From Lentinula raphanica (lineage: Eukaryota; Basidiomycota; Agaricomycetes; Agaricales; Omphalotaceae), in the NCBI GenBank assembly GCA_027919835.1, contig JANVFP010000010.1, forward strand, positions 1,240,001-1,304,000: a DNA stretch of 64,000 nt. Direction: 5' to 3'. The stretch's first letter is position 1. The number at the start of each line of letters is the position of its first letter. This document shows, piece by piece, positions 1-9,322 of this stretch. The translations under genes were made by a program, and so were the position numbers. The notes under the pieces were generated by a model, which worked only from the letters and a program-made list of their open reading frames with translations, did not search any database and had not been told where the DNA came from.

Positions 1-2
1 TC

Positions 3-3000
3 ACTCATGCCAAATCTTTACCCTGGATGCCTGCAGATCTCAATCAAATGATATCAGTAATTTTTGTTGGTCCCCGTAAGTTGGAAAAAGCTGAGTTAAA
101 TAAGCTTCCTCAATTTATAGTTCGCGCTCCTGTTATTCGTCGGTTGTTGACTTATTTCACACAACATAATTGTTTATATGTCAATATGCCTTTCAATCAG
201 GTTGCCTTTGATTCTTATCCCACTTATGGTATTCTTCCTGGATTTGAAGACCGGATTGTATATGATCATAACAGTTCACCAGATATATTGCATGATATTG
301 AGACCAGTGGATTTGACCAACATCCTGCAGATCTTTTGAGAAAAGAAACAAATTCTGATGTCCTCATTGAACGATCTGGTATAGTTGATCCAGAACGTGA
401 TGGCATTCCCGCAAGATTTGCTATAGCATCTGCTCTGACACATATTGCTTCACATTCAAATTCAAAGTCAAATTCAGATCCTGTTAGTCTACATTATGGT
501 GCAGATCCTATAGCTGAATATAACAATAAAGATCTTTTTCCTGGCATGTTCCCTACATTGTTCCCTTTAGGTATTGGGGGTTTTGAAGATAGTCGTCGAT
601 CACCACAAGTATCAATGAAATCTCATGCAGCACATCTCTTGGATCAGTGTGGAAGAGCATTTCGATATCATCATTATTATATTTTTGTAGCATTGAATAT
701 ATTGCAACGCAGAACAGCACACTTGTTTGCAAGCTTCACTGTGAAATCTTCTCGGTTTTCTCATATTGCTCCTGCATTATTGTCAGTTTCACCTAAAACA
801 TTATCTGAATTAGCAAACATAATACGTGAAGAACATAGTCATGTAACCTTCACACCAGAACAACATGATGCATTTCGTTTACTAAGTGAAGTCAACACTG
901 TTGCTGCTCATGTACCAGGATCACAAGCTGCAAAAGTAAGTGTACGAAATGATATTCGAAGTTATTTTGGTTACTTTGGCATGGCACATTTATTCTTGAC
1001 ATTAAATCCATCTGCTGTACACAGTCCTATTTTTCAGGCCTTCTTTGGTGATTCAAATGTAGATCTTTCACAGCAGTTTCCACAAATGCCTCCAAAAAGG
1101 ATAGAACGAGCTTATCGTGTTGCAAAAGATCCTGTTGCAGCATCAGATTTCTTTGACTTCATGATTAGAAGAACATTTGAAGATTTGTTTGGGTGGGATT
1201 TTGAACAGGGAACTTCTACAGCAGAAGGTGGTATTTTGGGTAAGATTCGAGCATTCTACGGTACACCTGAGCTTACAGACAGAGGTAGCTTTCATGGACA
1301 TTTTATTATATTTTTATATGGTGGTTTAAATCCATCTGAGATTCATGATAAATTACAACACTTACAACATTATGAACAGCAGTTTCTATCTTTTTTCTCT
1401 AATTTGATTCACCACCATCTTCCTGATATTGAATATAATCATGATAATAATTATGAACCAAGAATTGAAATGCCTCCTCATCCTCCATTGCGTGATGAAA
1501 ATGATCATTTTTATCCTGAATCAGTTTGTCAGTGGAAGATGGAAATGAATGACAATCACAAAGTTGTTGGTGAACATTTGCAACGACATGTTTGTGGGGC
1601 TGTATGTATCAAGGGTCGCAAGCCTGGAAGTAGTTGCAGATTTGGATATCCACATGACATTGTTACAGAATCTTCTTTTGACAAAGAATCTAATTCAATT
1701 ATATTTTCTCGGTTAGAAAAAGATGTGAATGGTCATAATCCATTTCTTCTTGTTCATACTCGACATAACCATGATTTGAAATGTATATTATCTGGAAGAG
1801 CTGGAAAAGCAGCCATGTTCTATATATCTGATTACATTACAAAAATGCCTTTAAAAACAGATCAATTATTATCAATTCTTAGTAAAGCAGTCGCATCTTT
1901 TAGTAAATCTGATGTAAGTTCTGAAAGCACTGCAGATGCAAAATCTTTGATTCATCGATGTGTAACTCACTTAGGTCGAAAACAACAAGTGCATGCACAG
2001 CAAGCTGTTCGATATTTACGAGGACAACCTGACTACATCAGATCTCATTCTACGATACCTATGCCATCTGGAAATTTAATTCATTGGGTTCATCAATGTT
2101 ATCCACATAAAATAATATCAGATTATAATAACTCAGAAGATAGAGATATCAATATGCATATAAATTTTGATCAAAAAGGAAGTCTTCGTATGACATCACA
2201 AGTTCAGGATTATTGGTTTCGATCAAATGATTTATCAGACATCAATTTTTATGACTTTATTAGATTTTTTGCAGTACAACTGAAATCAAAAACAACTACA
2301 GAGCATACTTCACAAAGTCGTAATGGAGTTCTATGTCGTTATTCACTTCATAGGGAACATCCTCTTACAGACACACATGAAATCATAAGACATACATTTA
2401 TAGAACAAGGTGATGTGGGAGAAGAATTTGTTCCTTTAATGATTGGTACTTATGTTCCTCGTAAAAATTCCTCACAATATAAGCTTTTTGTCCTGAGTCA
2501 TTTCAAGCCATTTTCAGTTAATAATCCTCTCATTTCAGAACATAAATCTGTAGATGAAGAATATGAGTCTTTTACCTTATGTTGTACTGCACAACAGATT
2601 GTATCAAATTGGGAAGAAATACATGAGTGTCAAGATCAACGTGACCATGAACGCTTACTTAAAGTTGCTGCAATGACACAATCTTCTGTTCTATCTACAG
2701 AACAAGCTGCACAGAATCTTCATGATATAGATGTAGATGACTATGATTATATAATTTCAGATGATAATAAAGTGGCAACTAGTCAACAGTCAATACAGTT
2801 AATGTTAACAAAGATTAATTTAACTACTGCACAATGGTTAATGCCAATGTCTAATGAAATGGTCAGTAATTTACAGAAAGAGAATACAAAATACAGTAAC
2901 TTACCTATTTGTTCAAAATCATCTGTTTCGTCTTGGATTAAAGAAATGAAAGTTCTCACAACATCCATCATTACACAACGTCGTCAACGAAGTAATGTAA

Positions 3001-4946
3001 ACATACAGACTGAAAATCTTAATTTATTACCTATTTCTGAATCAAATAATTTGCATTTACAAGTAAATTACGTTCAATATCAAAATCACTGTCATAACAT
3101 TCAACAAAGTGGTCCAGAGTCTGTAACAATTTCAACATTGATGAAAAATATATCTGATAAATTTACTCTGAATGAACAACAACTACATGCATATCATATA
3201 ATTGCATCATCATTATTGAACCGAGATGTTTTTCATTCAGCAAGTTGGGAGGGCAAGCCACCTCTTCGAATGTTACTTTCTGGACCTGGAGGAACAGGTA
3301 AAAGTCATGTTGTGCATGCAGTCCAAGAGCTCATGTCCCATTTTGGACTAAAACATACAATAAGATTCATGGCACCAACTGGAACTGCAGCTAAACTTAT
3401 AAATGGAACTACTGTGCACTCTGGTCTAGGAATAAAAATTAGAAAAAATAATAAGGGAAAAGGAGGCCGCCTTCCAGGTGATTCTATGGAGGATTTAAGT
3501 GTCCTGGTTTCAATCAAGAATCAACAACAGCTAAGAGAAGAATGGAAAGATGTGTTACTACTTTTAATAGATGAAGTTTCTCTTGTAGATCAATCTTTGA
3601 TTGCAGAAATCGATGCTGCTTTGCGGTATTGTAAAGAAAATCACAATTCCTTTTTTGGAGATATCAACATTATTTTTGCTGGAGACTTTTTTCAATATCC
3701 TCCTGTTGGTGGAACTCCTTTGTATACTCCTTTGTCAAATATTCCTCCTAAAAATGACAATGACATTATGAAACGACTTGGCCGATTAGCATGGAAATCT
3801 GTGGATACTGTTATCAATCTATCTATTCAAAACAGGATGTCTTCTGATCCTGATTATGCCACAGCTGTTACACATCTTCGTACTAGAGAATGTAATATGG
3901 AAGATGTCAAGTTATTCAATACTCGTGTTATAAAATCATTCAGTCAACCAGATGGCATACAAATGAATGACAGTTGTTCTTACAGTGCAATAGCTCTAGT
4001 TCATACTAATGCATACCGCCAGTCATTAAATGATTGGAAGGTTTCTGCTATTTGTTCTGTAGAAAATGGGCCACAACAGGTAGTTTGTATTGCTCATGAT
4101 CATTATGTTCCAGTAAATCCAAATGACTGTCACTCTTCAGATTATATATTTCCCTCTGTAGAAATTCAGCAACAACTGTTGAAGCTAGATACATCTTCTT
4201 CCAAACTTGATAAACCACTTCCTGGATCATTTCAAGCATATATCGGGATGCCTGTAGTTCTACGGCATGTAAATTTATCAACAGAACTTGGAATCACAAA
4301 TGGTGCTTCAGGATTTCTGAGACAATTAAATACCAGCATTGACGATAATGGTCTGACTTACTGTACTTCTGCATTAGTAGAGTTTCCCGATTCCGACATA
4401 CATTTGTCTAATCTTCCCCCACATTATTTTCCTATAGAAAGCTGTAAATGGAAATGTACCACTTCTATTGTTGATGAATCTGGTGAAAAATTACAAGTCA
4501 TACTTCACAGACAGCAACTACCCCTACAGGCAGGATTTGCTTCAACAGCAATATTTGCCCAGGGAAAATCAATGCCTACACTTTTATGTGACTTACATAA
4601 GGGTCAATATTATGCATATGTTGCAGCATCTCGTGCAACATCAAGGGAAGGATTATTCATTACAACACCTGTGACTATACAGCAATTGAATGAACCACCA
4701 CTTCCTTGGAATTTGTGGTTTGAGCACCGTCATTTTCAGCAAATAGAGCAAAATACTTTAGTTAAATGGGGTTTCCGACCCGGTCCTGAAGTTACTGTGC
4801 AAGATGCAGAAGCTAATCTCAACCTCGATAGTCATCTTGATTTCAAATTAAATTTTGTTGCCAACGACAAAAGCAAGTCTTCAAAGCGAGCACACTCTTC
4901 AGTGGATAAGAATAGTGAAATAACAAAACGTAGACGTATACTTTAG
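3..4946 (+). CDS. Helitron Rep/helicase protein, 5' end beyond window
   Basis: Rolling-circle transposon protein that nicks and unwinds DNA for Helitron movement. The frame is open to the window edge, so the ATG at 27 is probably internal; more than 1,640 residues are present. The Helitron-like N domain is followed by an HUH-type motif in SFHGHF (about residue 420, counted from the ATG at 27) and a two-tyrosine motif YISDYITK (about 600). A PIF1/RecD-like SF1 helicase domain follows, with Walker A GPGGTGKSH (about 1090), Walker B LLIDEVS, the GDFFQYPP motif and a C-terminal YAYVAASRATS motif. The tail is basic (KRRRI). The gene is intronless and more AT-rich than the housekeeping genes to the right. 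There is no internal stop, so it may be recently active. Family assignment is firm; activity is inference. Confidence 0.93.
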   Translation, partial: THAKSLPWMPADLNQMISVIFVGPRKLEKAELNKLPQFIVRAPVIRRLLTYFTQHNCLYVNMPFNQVAFDSYPTYGILPGFEDRIVYDHNSSPDILHDIETSGFDQHPADLLRKETNSDVLIERSGIVDPERDGIPARFAIASALTHIASHSNSKSNSDPVSLHYGADPIAEYNNKDLFPGMFPTLFPLGIGGFEDSRRSPQVSMKSHAAHLLDQCGRAFRYHHYYIFVALNILQRRTAHLFASFTVKSSRFSHIAPALLSVSPKTLSELANIIREEHSHVTFTPEQHDAFRLLSEVNTVAAHVPGSQAAKVSVRNDIRSYFGYFGMAHLFLTLNPSAVHSPIFQAFFGDSNVDLSQQFPQMPPKRIERAYRVAKDPVAASDFFDFMIRRTFEDLFGWDFEQGTSTAEGGILGKIRAFYGTPELTDRGSFHGHFIIFLYGGLNPSEIHDKLQHLQHYEQQFLSFFSNLIHHHLPDIEYNHDNNYEPRIEMPPHPPLRDENDHFYPESVCQWKMEMNDNHKVVGEHLQRHVCGAVCIKGRKPGSSCRFGYPHDIVTESSFDKESNSIIFSRLEKDVNGHNPFLLVHTRHNHDLKCILSGRAGKAAMFYISDYITKMPLKTDQLLSILSKAVASFSKSDVSSESTADAKSLIHRCVTHLGRKQQVHAQQAVRYLRGQPDYIRSHSTIPMPSGNLIHWVHQCYPHKIISDYNNSEDRDINMHINFDQKGSLRMTSQVQDYWFRSNDLSDINFYDFIRFFAVQLKSKTTTEHTSQSRNGVLCRYSLHREHPLTDTHEIIRHTFIEQGDVGEEFVPLMIGTYVPRKNSSQYKLFVLSHFKPFSVNNPLISEHKSVDEEYESFTLCCTAQQIVSNWEEIHECQDQRDHERLLKVAAMTQSSVLSTEQAAQNLHDIDVDDYDYIISDDNKVATSQQSIQLMLTKINLTTAQWLMPMSNEMVSNLQKENTKYSNLPICSKSSVSSWIKEMKVLTTSIITQRRQRSNVNIQTENLNLLPISESNNLHLQVNYVQYQNHCHNIQQSGPESVTISTLMKNISDKFTLNEQQLHAYHIIASSLLNRDVFHSASWEGKPPLRMLLSGPGGTGKSHVVHAVQELMSHFGLKHTIRFMAPTGTAAKLINGTTVHSGLGIKIRKNNKGKGGRLPGDSMEDLSVLVSIKNQQQLREEWKDVLLLLIDEVSLVDQSLIAEIDAALRYCKENHNSFFGDINIIFAGDFFQYPPVGGTPLYTPLSNIPPKNDNDIMKRLGRLAWKSVDTVINLSIQNRMSSDPDYATAVTHLRTRECNMEDVKLFNTRVIKSFSQPDGIQMNDSCSYSAIALVHTNAYRQSLNDWKVSAICSVENGPQQVVCIAHDHYVPVNPNDCHSSDYIFPSVEIQQQLLKLDTSSSKLDKPLPGSFQAYIGMPVVLRHVNLSTELGITNGASGFLRQLNTSIDDNGLTYCTSALVEFPDSDIHLSNLPPHYFPIESCKWKCTTSIVDESGEKLQVILHRQQLPLQAGFASTAIFAQGKSMPTLLCDLHKGQYYAYVAASRATSREGLFITTPVTIQQLNEPPLPWNLWFEHRHFQQIEQNTLVKWGFRPGPEVTVQDAEANLNLDSHLDFKLNFVANDKSKSSKRAHSSVDKNSEITKRRRIL

Positions 4947-5084
4947 CACAATGTTGCTTTTCAGGCAAATGTTACATTTCTATTCATGACTGTGATGATG
5001 TTCATTGGACTCCGAATTCTTGGACTTACTGCCATTCTGCAACATCCTAAAGTCAAACCAATGAAAAAATCATGGAGTGGCTAA
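4947..5084 (+). other. Candidate Helitron 3' terminal region
   Basis: AT-rich non-coding DNA directly after the Helitron stop. A CTAA at about 5081-5084 lies where the composition changes to GC-richer host-like sequence, and Helitrons end in CTRR preceded by a short hairpin. GGACTCC and GGAGT upstream form only a loose inverted repeat, so the exact end is not proven. Confidence 0.3.
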
Positions 5085-5579
5085 AAACATCGAGCGATGA
5101 AACTAAAGCATCATGCTCAAACTAGATTTCAATCCATCGGCGCAACATCCATCCACAGTCTTCTCCCTCGACCACGACGAGCGAAATTGCGTCGGTACAC
5201 CGATTGTTCGCACATATGCTGCGGCGTTATGGGCAACTGGCAAGACATGGTGGTAAGTCCCAAGGATGATCGGAGTCGAGTTGAACGGGAGACAGGTGTC
5301 ACAGAGAAAGATGTCATTGTCGCTCTCTGTGGCACGTTTGTAAAGGATGAGGTCCTGAATGTGGAGAGGGTGTGGAATATCTTCGAAACCTTGGCTAACA
5401 TTGCTCAGTGTTTTCCATGATTACTGTGAAGCTGCGGGCGCTGTCACGACTTTGCAGAAGATGGGCAAAGTTCTGAGGGAGACTGCAACTATGAAAGTGA
5501 CTGGAGAGAATCCAGGGTCATTGTATCGATGAAGATGACACTCAACGTTGAATCTGTGTAGCCATCGCAAATGCGAAGA

Positions 5580-6653
5580 TCAATCAAACCGATGGCGCGA
5601 GGGAAGTGAAGGATTGGGTGTCATGAATGTCGTTCGCATATACACAGAACGAGGACAATACATTGCAATGATATCGCAGGTCGTGTTGGTAACGCAGTGT
5701 AAACCTCTGAAGCAGACTTGTCGCAATCCGGGTGATCGCACAAGGAGATAATGAAGAGAGCGAGTCGAGAGAGCGCTGCATCCTTGCAAGTTCAACGAGG
5801 TTAACTGGGTGGCTGGGAGTGCCGGATATGCAGGAGGAAGGGGTAAAAGACACATATTATCGGTGATATCTCGAAGAGTGGCCGGGCTGATATGGACATG
5901 CCCAGAGAGGTCTAGAGAAGAGTCCTTGGTGCATTTGGGAACGAGCGAAGATCAAAATTAGACCATAGTTGTCCATCGTATACGAGGTCTCTCCAAGTCT
6001 TAGATACCTGGATGTGTACGGTTAGCATTGAGGAATCCATACACCGAAGAACCACTTACTCTACTCAGTTTAACCAACTCCCGGCTAGCTTTGTCTCTCC
6101 CTAACCATCTATTCTTAGAGGAGATCGACTTCGTCACACTCCAATCGTCATGTTCAGTCATCTTCCGCTGGTCATTCTCGTGAATGACTGCAAGCGACAG
6201 CAGAACCTTGAGCTTCAACTCCGTCGGTAAGAGACCATCGAATAAATTGATGGAGGGAGGTGTGATTGGAACGAAGATATCCTCTGAGTCGGCGGGAATG
6301 TAATCTAGAACGGAGATCGGTAAAGGTGAAGAATAAGACCGTCCTTTCCGCTTGAGAATCGACTGCACAGGCAAGCAAGTATCCAGCCCTTCATTCTCAA
6401 AAGGTATCGTGACCTCGAATAAGGAGGGAGGAGTGTAGATATGGACATTATTAGTTGATGTGAGTTGAGGAGTAGCCGGCTGAGAGGGGGAGGTGATAAG
6501 CTTTTTCGAAAGAACCTTGCGAGATCTGGTGGGAGAGCTGAGTTTGGCTTTGAGCCTTGTCAGCGATGACGGGTGTCTTGGACGAATAAGGCTATGGGAA
6601 AATGTATGCCTTCGAGAACAGGGGAATCTATTGATAGCAGATGATAGAGGCAA
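5580..6653 (-). pseudogene. F-box / leucine-rich-repeat gene remnant
   Basis: On the minus strand a first exon (6653 down to about 6045) encodes a proline/serine-rich N-terminus, then an F-box-like segment LLPTELKLKVLLSL and ELVKLSRVS. A normal-looking intron (GTAAGTGG ... CATCCAG) leads into VSKTWRDLVYDGQLW, typical of F-box/LRR proteins. Soon afterwards a TAG stop near 5912-5914 interrupts the frame after a PRTLL sequence. LRR-like sequence (LTSLNLQGCSALSTRSLHYL) resumes in another frame at about 5855-5580. Such proteins normally act as SCF ubiquitin-ligase substrate adaptors. The stop and frame changes make this copy look decayed, though sequence errors could mimic this. The Helitron end lies only about 500 bp further along, where the LRR tail should be. 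Confidence 0.65.
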
Positions 6654-7140
6654 AGAGTGTTCTACAGCAAGATCAGGGGATGTAGAGAGATGCTCCGTGG
6701 GCCGTCGATTTGCAGAGGAAGATGAAGCGCCTGGACTAGTGAATTCCGGAAATGAGAAAGGATCGCTGACGGGCGAGAGCGATAGAGGTGGAATGGATGA
6801 AATCCAAGAAAAGCGCGCGGGTTGCTGGTGAAGAACACGTTCGGTATATCAATCTTCCTTGCTGGATGAGATAATGGTGGCTGGATGAGATAATAGTGAC
6901 TAGTTACATCTTGACCGTAAGCGCTCGGATATACTGCACGTGAACAATTTTTACTTTCTTCCACCGAAACTCACTGTCAGACTGCATAAAATAACGACCA
7001 GAACGACGTAGCACTTTTCGGTTGTTGTAGCCGTTTTCTTGCTCTCCTTTCACAACATTTCGTCGTCTCTGCGTCGTCTCAAATCCTCAGTTCCGACACT
7101 GTGCTCCGTTGTTCCTTCCCGTTCTCCGTCAAGCACCACA

Positions 7141-8075
7141 TGTCTCGTGAGTTAGTTCTTGCAATTAACATTGACAACCGACACGTTACTGACACAGATA
7201 CTTAACAGCTTCATCACCCCCACAGAAACGAGGGCGTATACACGGGATACTTCCACTGTTCGTATGGAGTGTCGACTGGTATATGTAGATACAGACTTGG
7301 TCAAAGATGACAATGTACAACTTCTGGGAAGGGAAGACGGAGAGCAGGACACGAGAGCTCCGACGAAAATTTTGACCAGTCTCTAGCACGGGTGGATTAT
7401 CCTTTTATGAGGGCACCACATCCAATGTTCGCGGAACACCTCATCAACCTCTTCCCCGGTCTCCAATTCCCACTTGAACTTGCCCTGCGGATTCTCACTC
7501 ACGCCAGTCATTCAGCTGCTATCTACGGGCATAACGCTGGACTCAGCTTCATAAGTCTGTCTCTTTTTCCTTATGTTAGTCCTCACACTAAGCTATCTAT
7601 CACAGGCCGTCGCGTCATTTCTGCATACCTATATGTCCTTCTCTGTTCAAGTCCTCATCTCAGGCCGTCAGACGACGTCGAAGCAATCGTACCGCAAAGT
7701 TTAAATACATATGTCCTCGGGGAACGGATAGGATGGAAATGGGGGCTGGGTCAAGTTATGAGATGGACCCCGACAATATAAGCAGACAGAGCGAAAGACG
7801 CAAATAGCACTATTCTAAAAGGCGTTGGATTATACGAAGTTGACGGTGATGCGGTTGCTGCAGTCATGCTCGGAATGTTTGAACAATTCGTACGCGTATT
7901 CATCCTCCTTCCCATTATTCGTTAACTCATATGTTGTTACAGGGGGGTTCTGCCGCATATCGTACTTTCCACACCACGGTGCTACCACATATTCTTGCAA
8001 GATAAACCAACGCCGGTGTTCCCGAGGCTTTCCATGCTGATGTACAATCTGCATGCAATCGGTTCAGAGGCATAG
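7141..8075 (+). pseudogene. Mitochondrial ribosomal RNase III-fold protein (mL57/mL44-like), decayed copy
   Basis: The central exon (about 7325-7560) and the next (about 7604-7900) encode a catalytically dead RNase III-type domain: FAEHLINLFPGLQFP, LALRILTHASHSAA, YGHNAGLSFI, RRVISAYLYVLL, NTYVLGERIGWKWGLG. After a normal intron (GTACGC...ACAG) the C-terminal part GGSAAYRTFHTTVLPHILAR continues. Two in-frame TAA codons interrupt the reading, one after RWTPTI and one after HILAR. Both could come from CAA by one C-to-T change. Such proteins are structural subunits of the mitochondrial large ribosomal subunit. Retained introns indicate a DNA-level duplicate. A functional copy should exist elsewhere in the genome. 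Confidence 0.6.
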
Positions 8076-8324
8076 AGGCCCGAGGGACAATTACTTTGAT
8101 GCTGTGTTCGTCTGCGATTGGTCCTATCCCACCAGATCTGAAGGAGACTGCCAGAACACCCAAGATTGAACCGTGGACGGTTTTACCACTTTTGTCGGAG
8201 ATCCATCAGCTTCCTGCATACTTTGTTTGACATTCTACCTCTCTTCCGTGGTTCCTCACCTTTCCGGTCCAAATTCCGTCAAAATCGCCACGCCCCTTGC
8301 GAAGCTGGAGGAGAGCAGCGTAAA

Positions 8325-9322
8325 AAGTGGACAACGCGTACGGTTGTTGGGCTAGCCACGGTGTTCCATCGACCGCCAACTGCCATCCTCTCCGCTCTAA
8401 TCCTACTGCCGAATTCTGTGTTGTTCACAACGTTTTCGTCACCAACAGTGCTGAAGTTCGCCTTGTCCTCCAAAACAGAAGCTACACTTTCGAACTCAAA
8501 ACGGATTATGAGGCCGTCGCCAAACTACTAAAATACGTGTACGATTCAGAAGCCAACAAGAACTATGTGACTTTCACTGTTTTCGTCAACGCTGTATTAC
8601 AGTAACTCGAATGTTGTTTTGCTTTCGTACTCAAATCGACACACTTTCTCAACGAAATTGTCACCACGCGTCATGGGTTCCCTCTGCTGATTGGTGTCAA
8701 CACGGACAAGAAACTCGAAGTGGACTTCGTTGTCGTCGGATTCGCTGGCCAGGACAACAGCAACCAAGTGAAGGCTGACACTGGTATGCGATCTTCACTT
8801 CTTCTGATTCTCATTCATCTCACTGTGATATGTAGTTCACCCGACCTCCCCTTCCGCTCTCCTAGCACCTCCTTCTGCCAATGTAAAATTTCTTCGAACT
8901 CAATCCCGAGCATTCATGTCCGAGGATGGTCTCCCTGGACCCTCAGTCTATCGAATTCTTCGTCGCTTCCGATGCGTCCGCTGTTGTTGAGCATGCCTAA
9001 CATTTCGCATATGTTGAAGATGACGCTATCGCTCAACGGTCGTGTTCAATCGCCTGCTCAAATTGCCTCGACTCCAACGGTTGAAACTGTCGATATCAAC
9101 GTAGTTGCCATTCTGAAAGGCAAACAATACGGACACTTTGTACAGAACGAAATCTACGAACAGCCGGATTCAATGGTCAATAGGAGGCTCGTTCGCGTCA
9201 ATTTCGATACCGACCACATCGATATCGGTGGCTTGCGCGCGTACCTGCCGGTTATGCGTCGTGGAAGCCGTATTGTCTTCATCACCTGTGCAAGCAGTTA
9301 CCACTCGTGGATCGCAACTTGA
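8325..9322 (+). pseudogene. gfa1: gfa1 (glutamine-fructose-6-phosphate aminotransferase) fragment, decayed
   Basis: GFAT makes glucosamine-6-phosphate for chitin. Family-diagnostic blocks appear in order but in changing frames: SHGVPSTANCHPLRSNPTAE, FVTNSAEVRLVLQNRSYTF, EAVAKLLKYVYDSEANK, then FAFVLKSTHFLNE, HGFPLLIGVNTDKKLEVDF, FAGQDNSNQVKAD. After an apparent intron come LLAPPSANVKFLRTQSRAF, MSEDGLPGP, IEFFVASDASAVVEHA, FVQNEIYEQPDSMVN, VRVNFDTDHIDIGGLRAYLP and IVFITCASSYHSW. There is a stop right after NAVLQ (about 8603) and another after VVEHA (about 8997), plus frameshifts. Only the glutaminase domain and the start of the first SIS domain are present. It is a partial, intron-bearing duplicate of an essential gene, so the working copy must be elsewhere. 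Confidence 0.85.
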
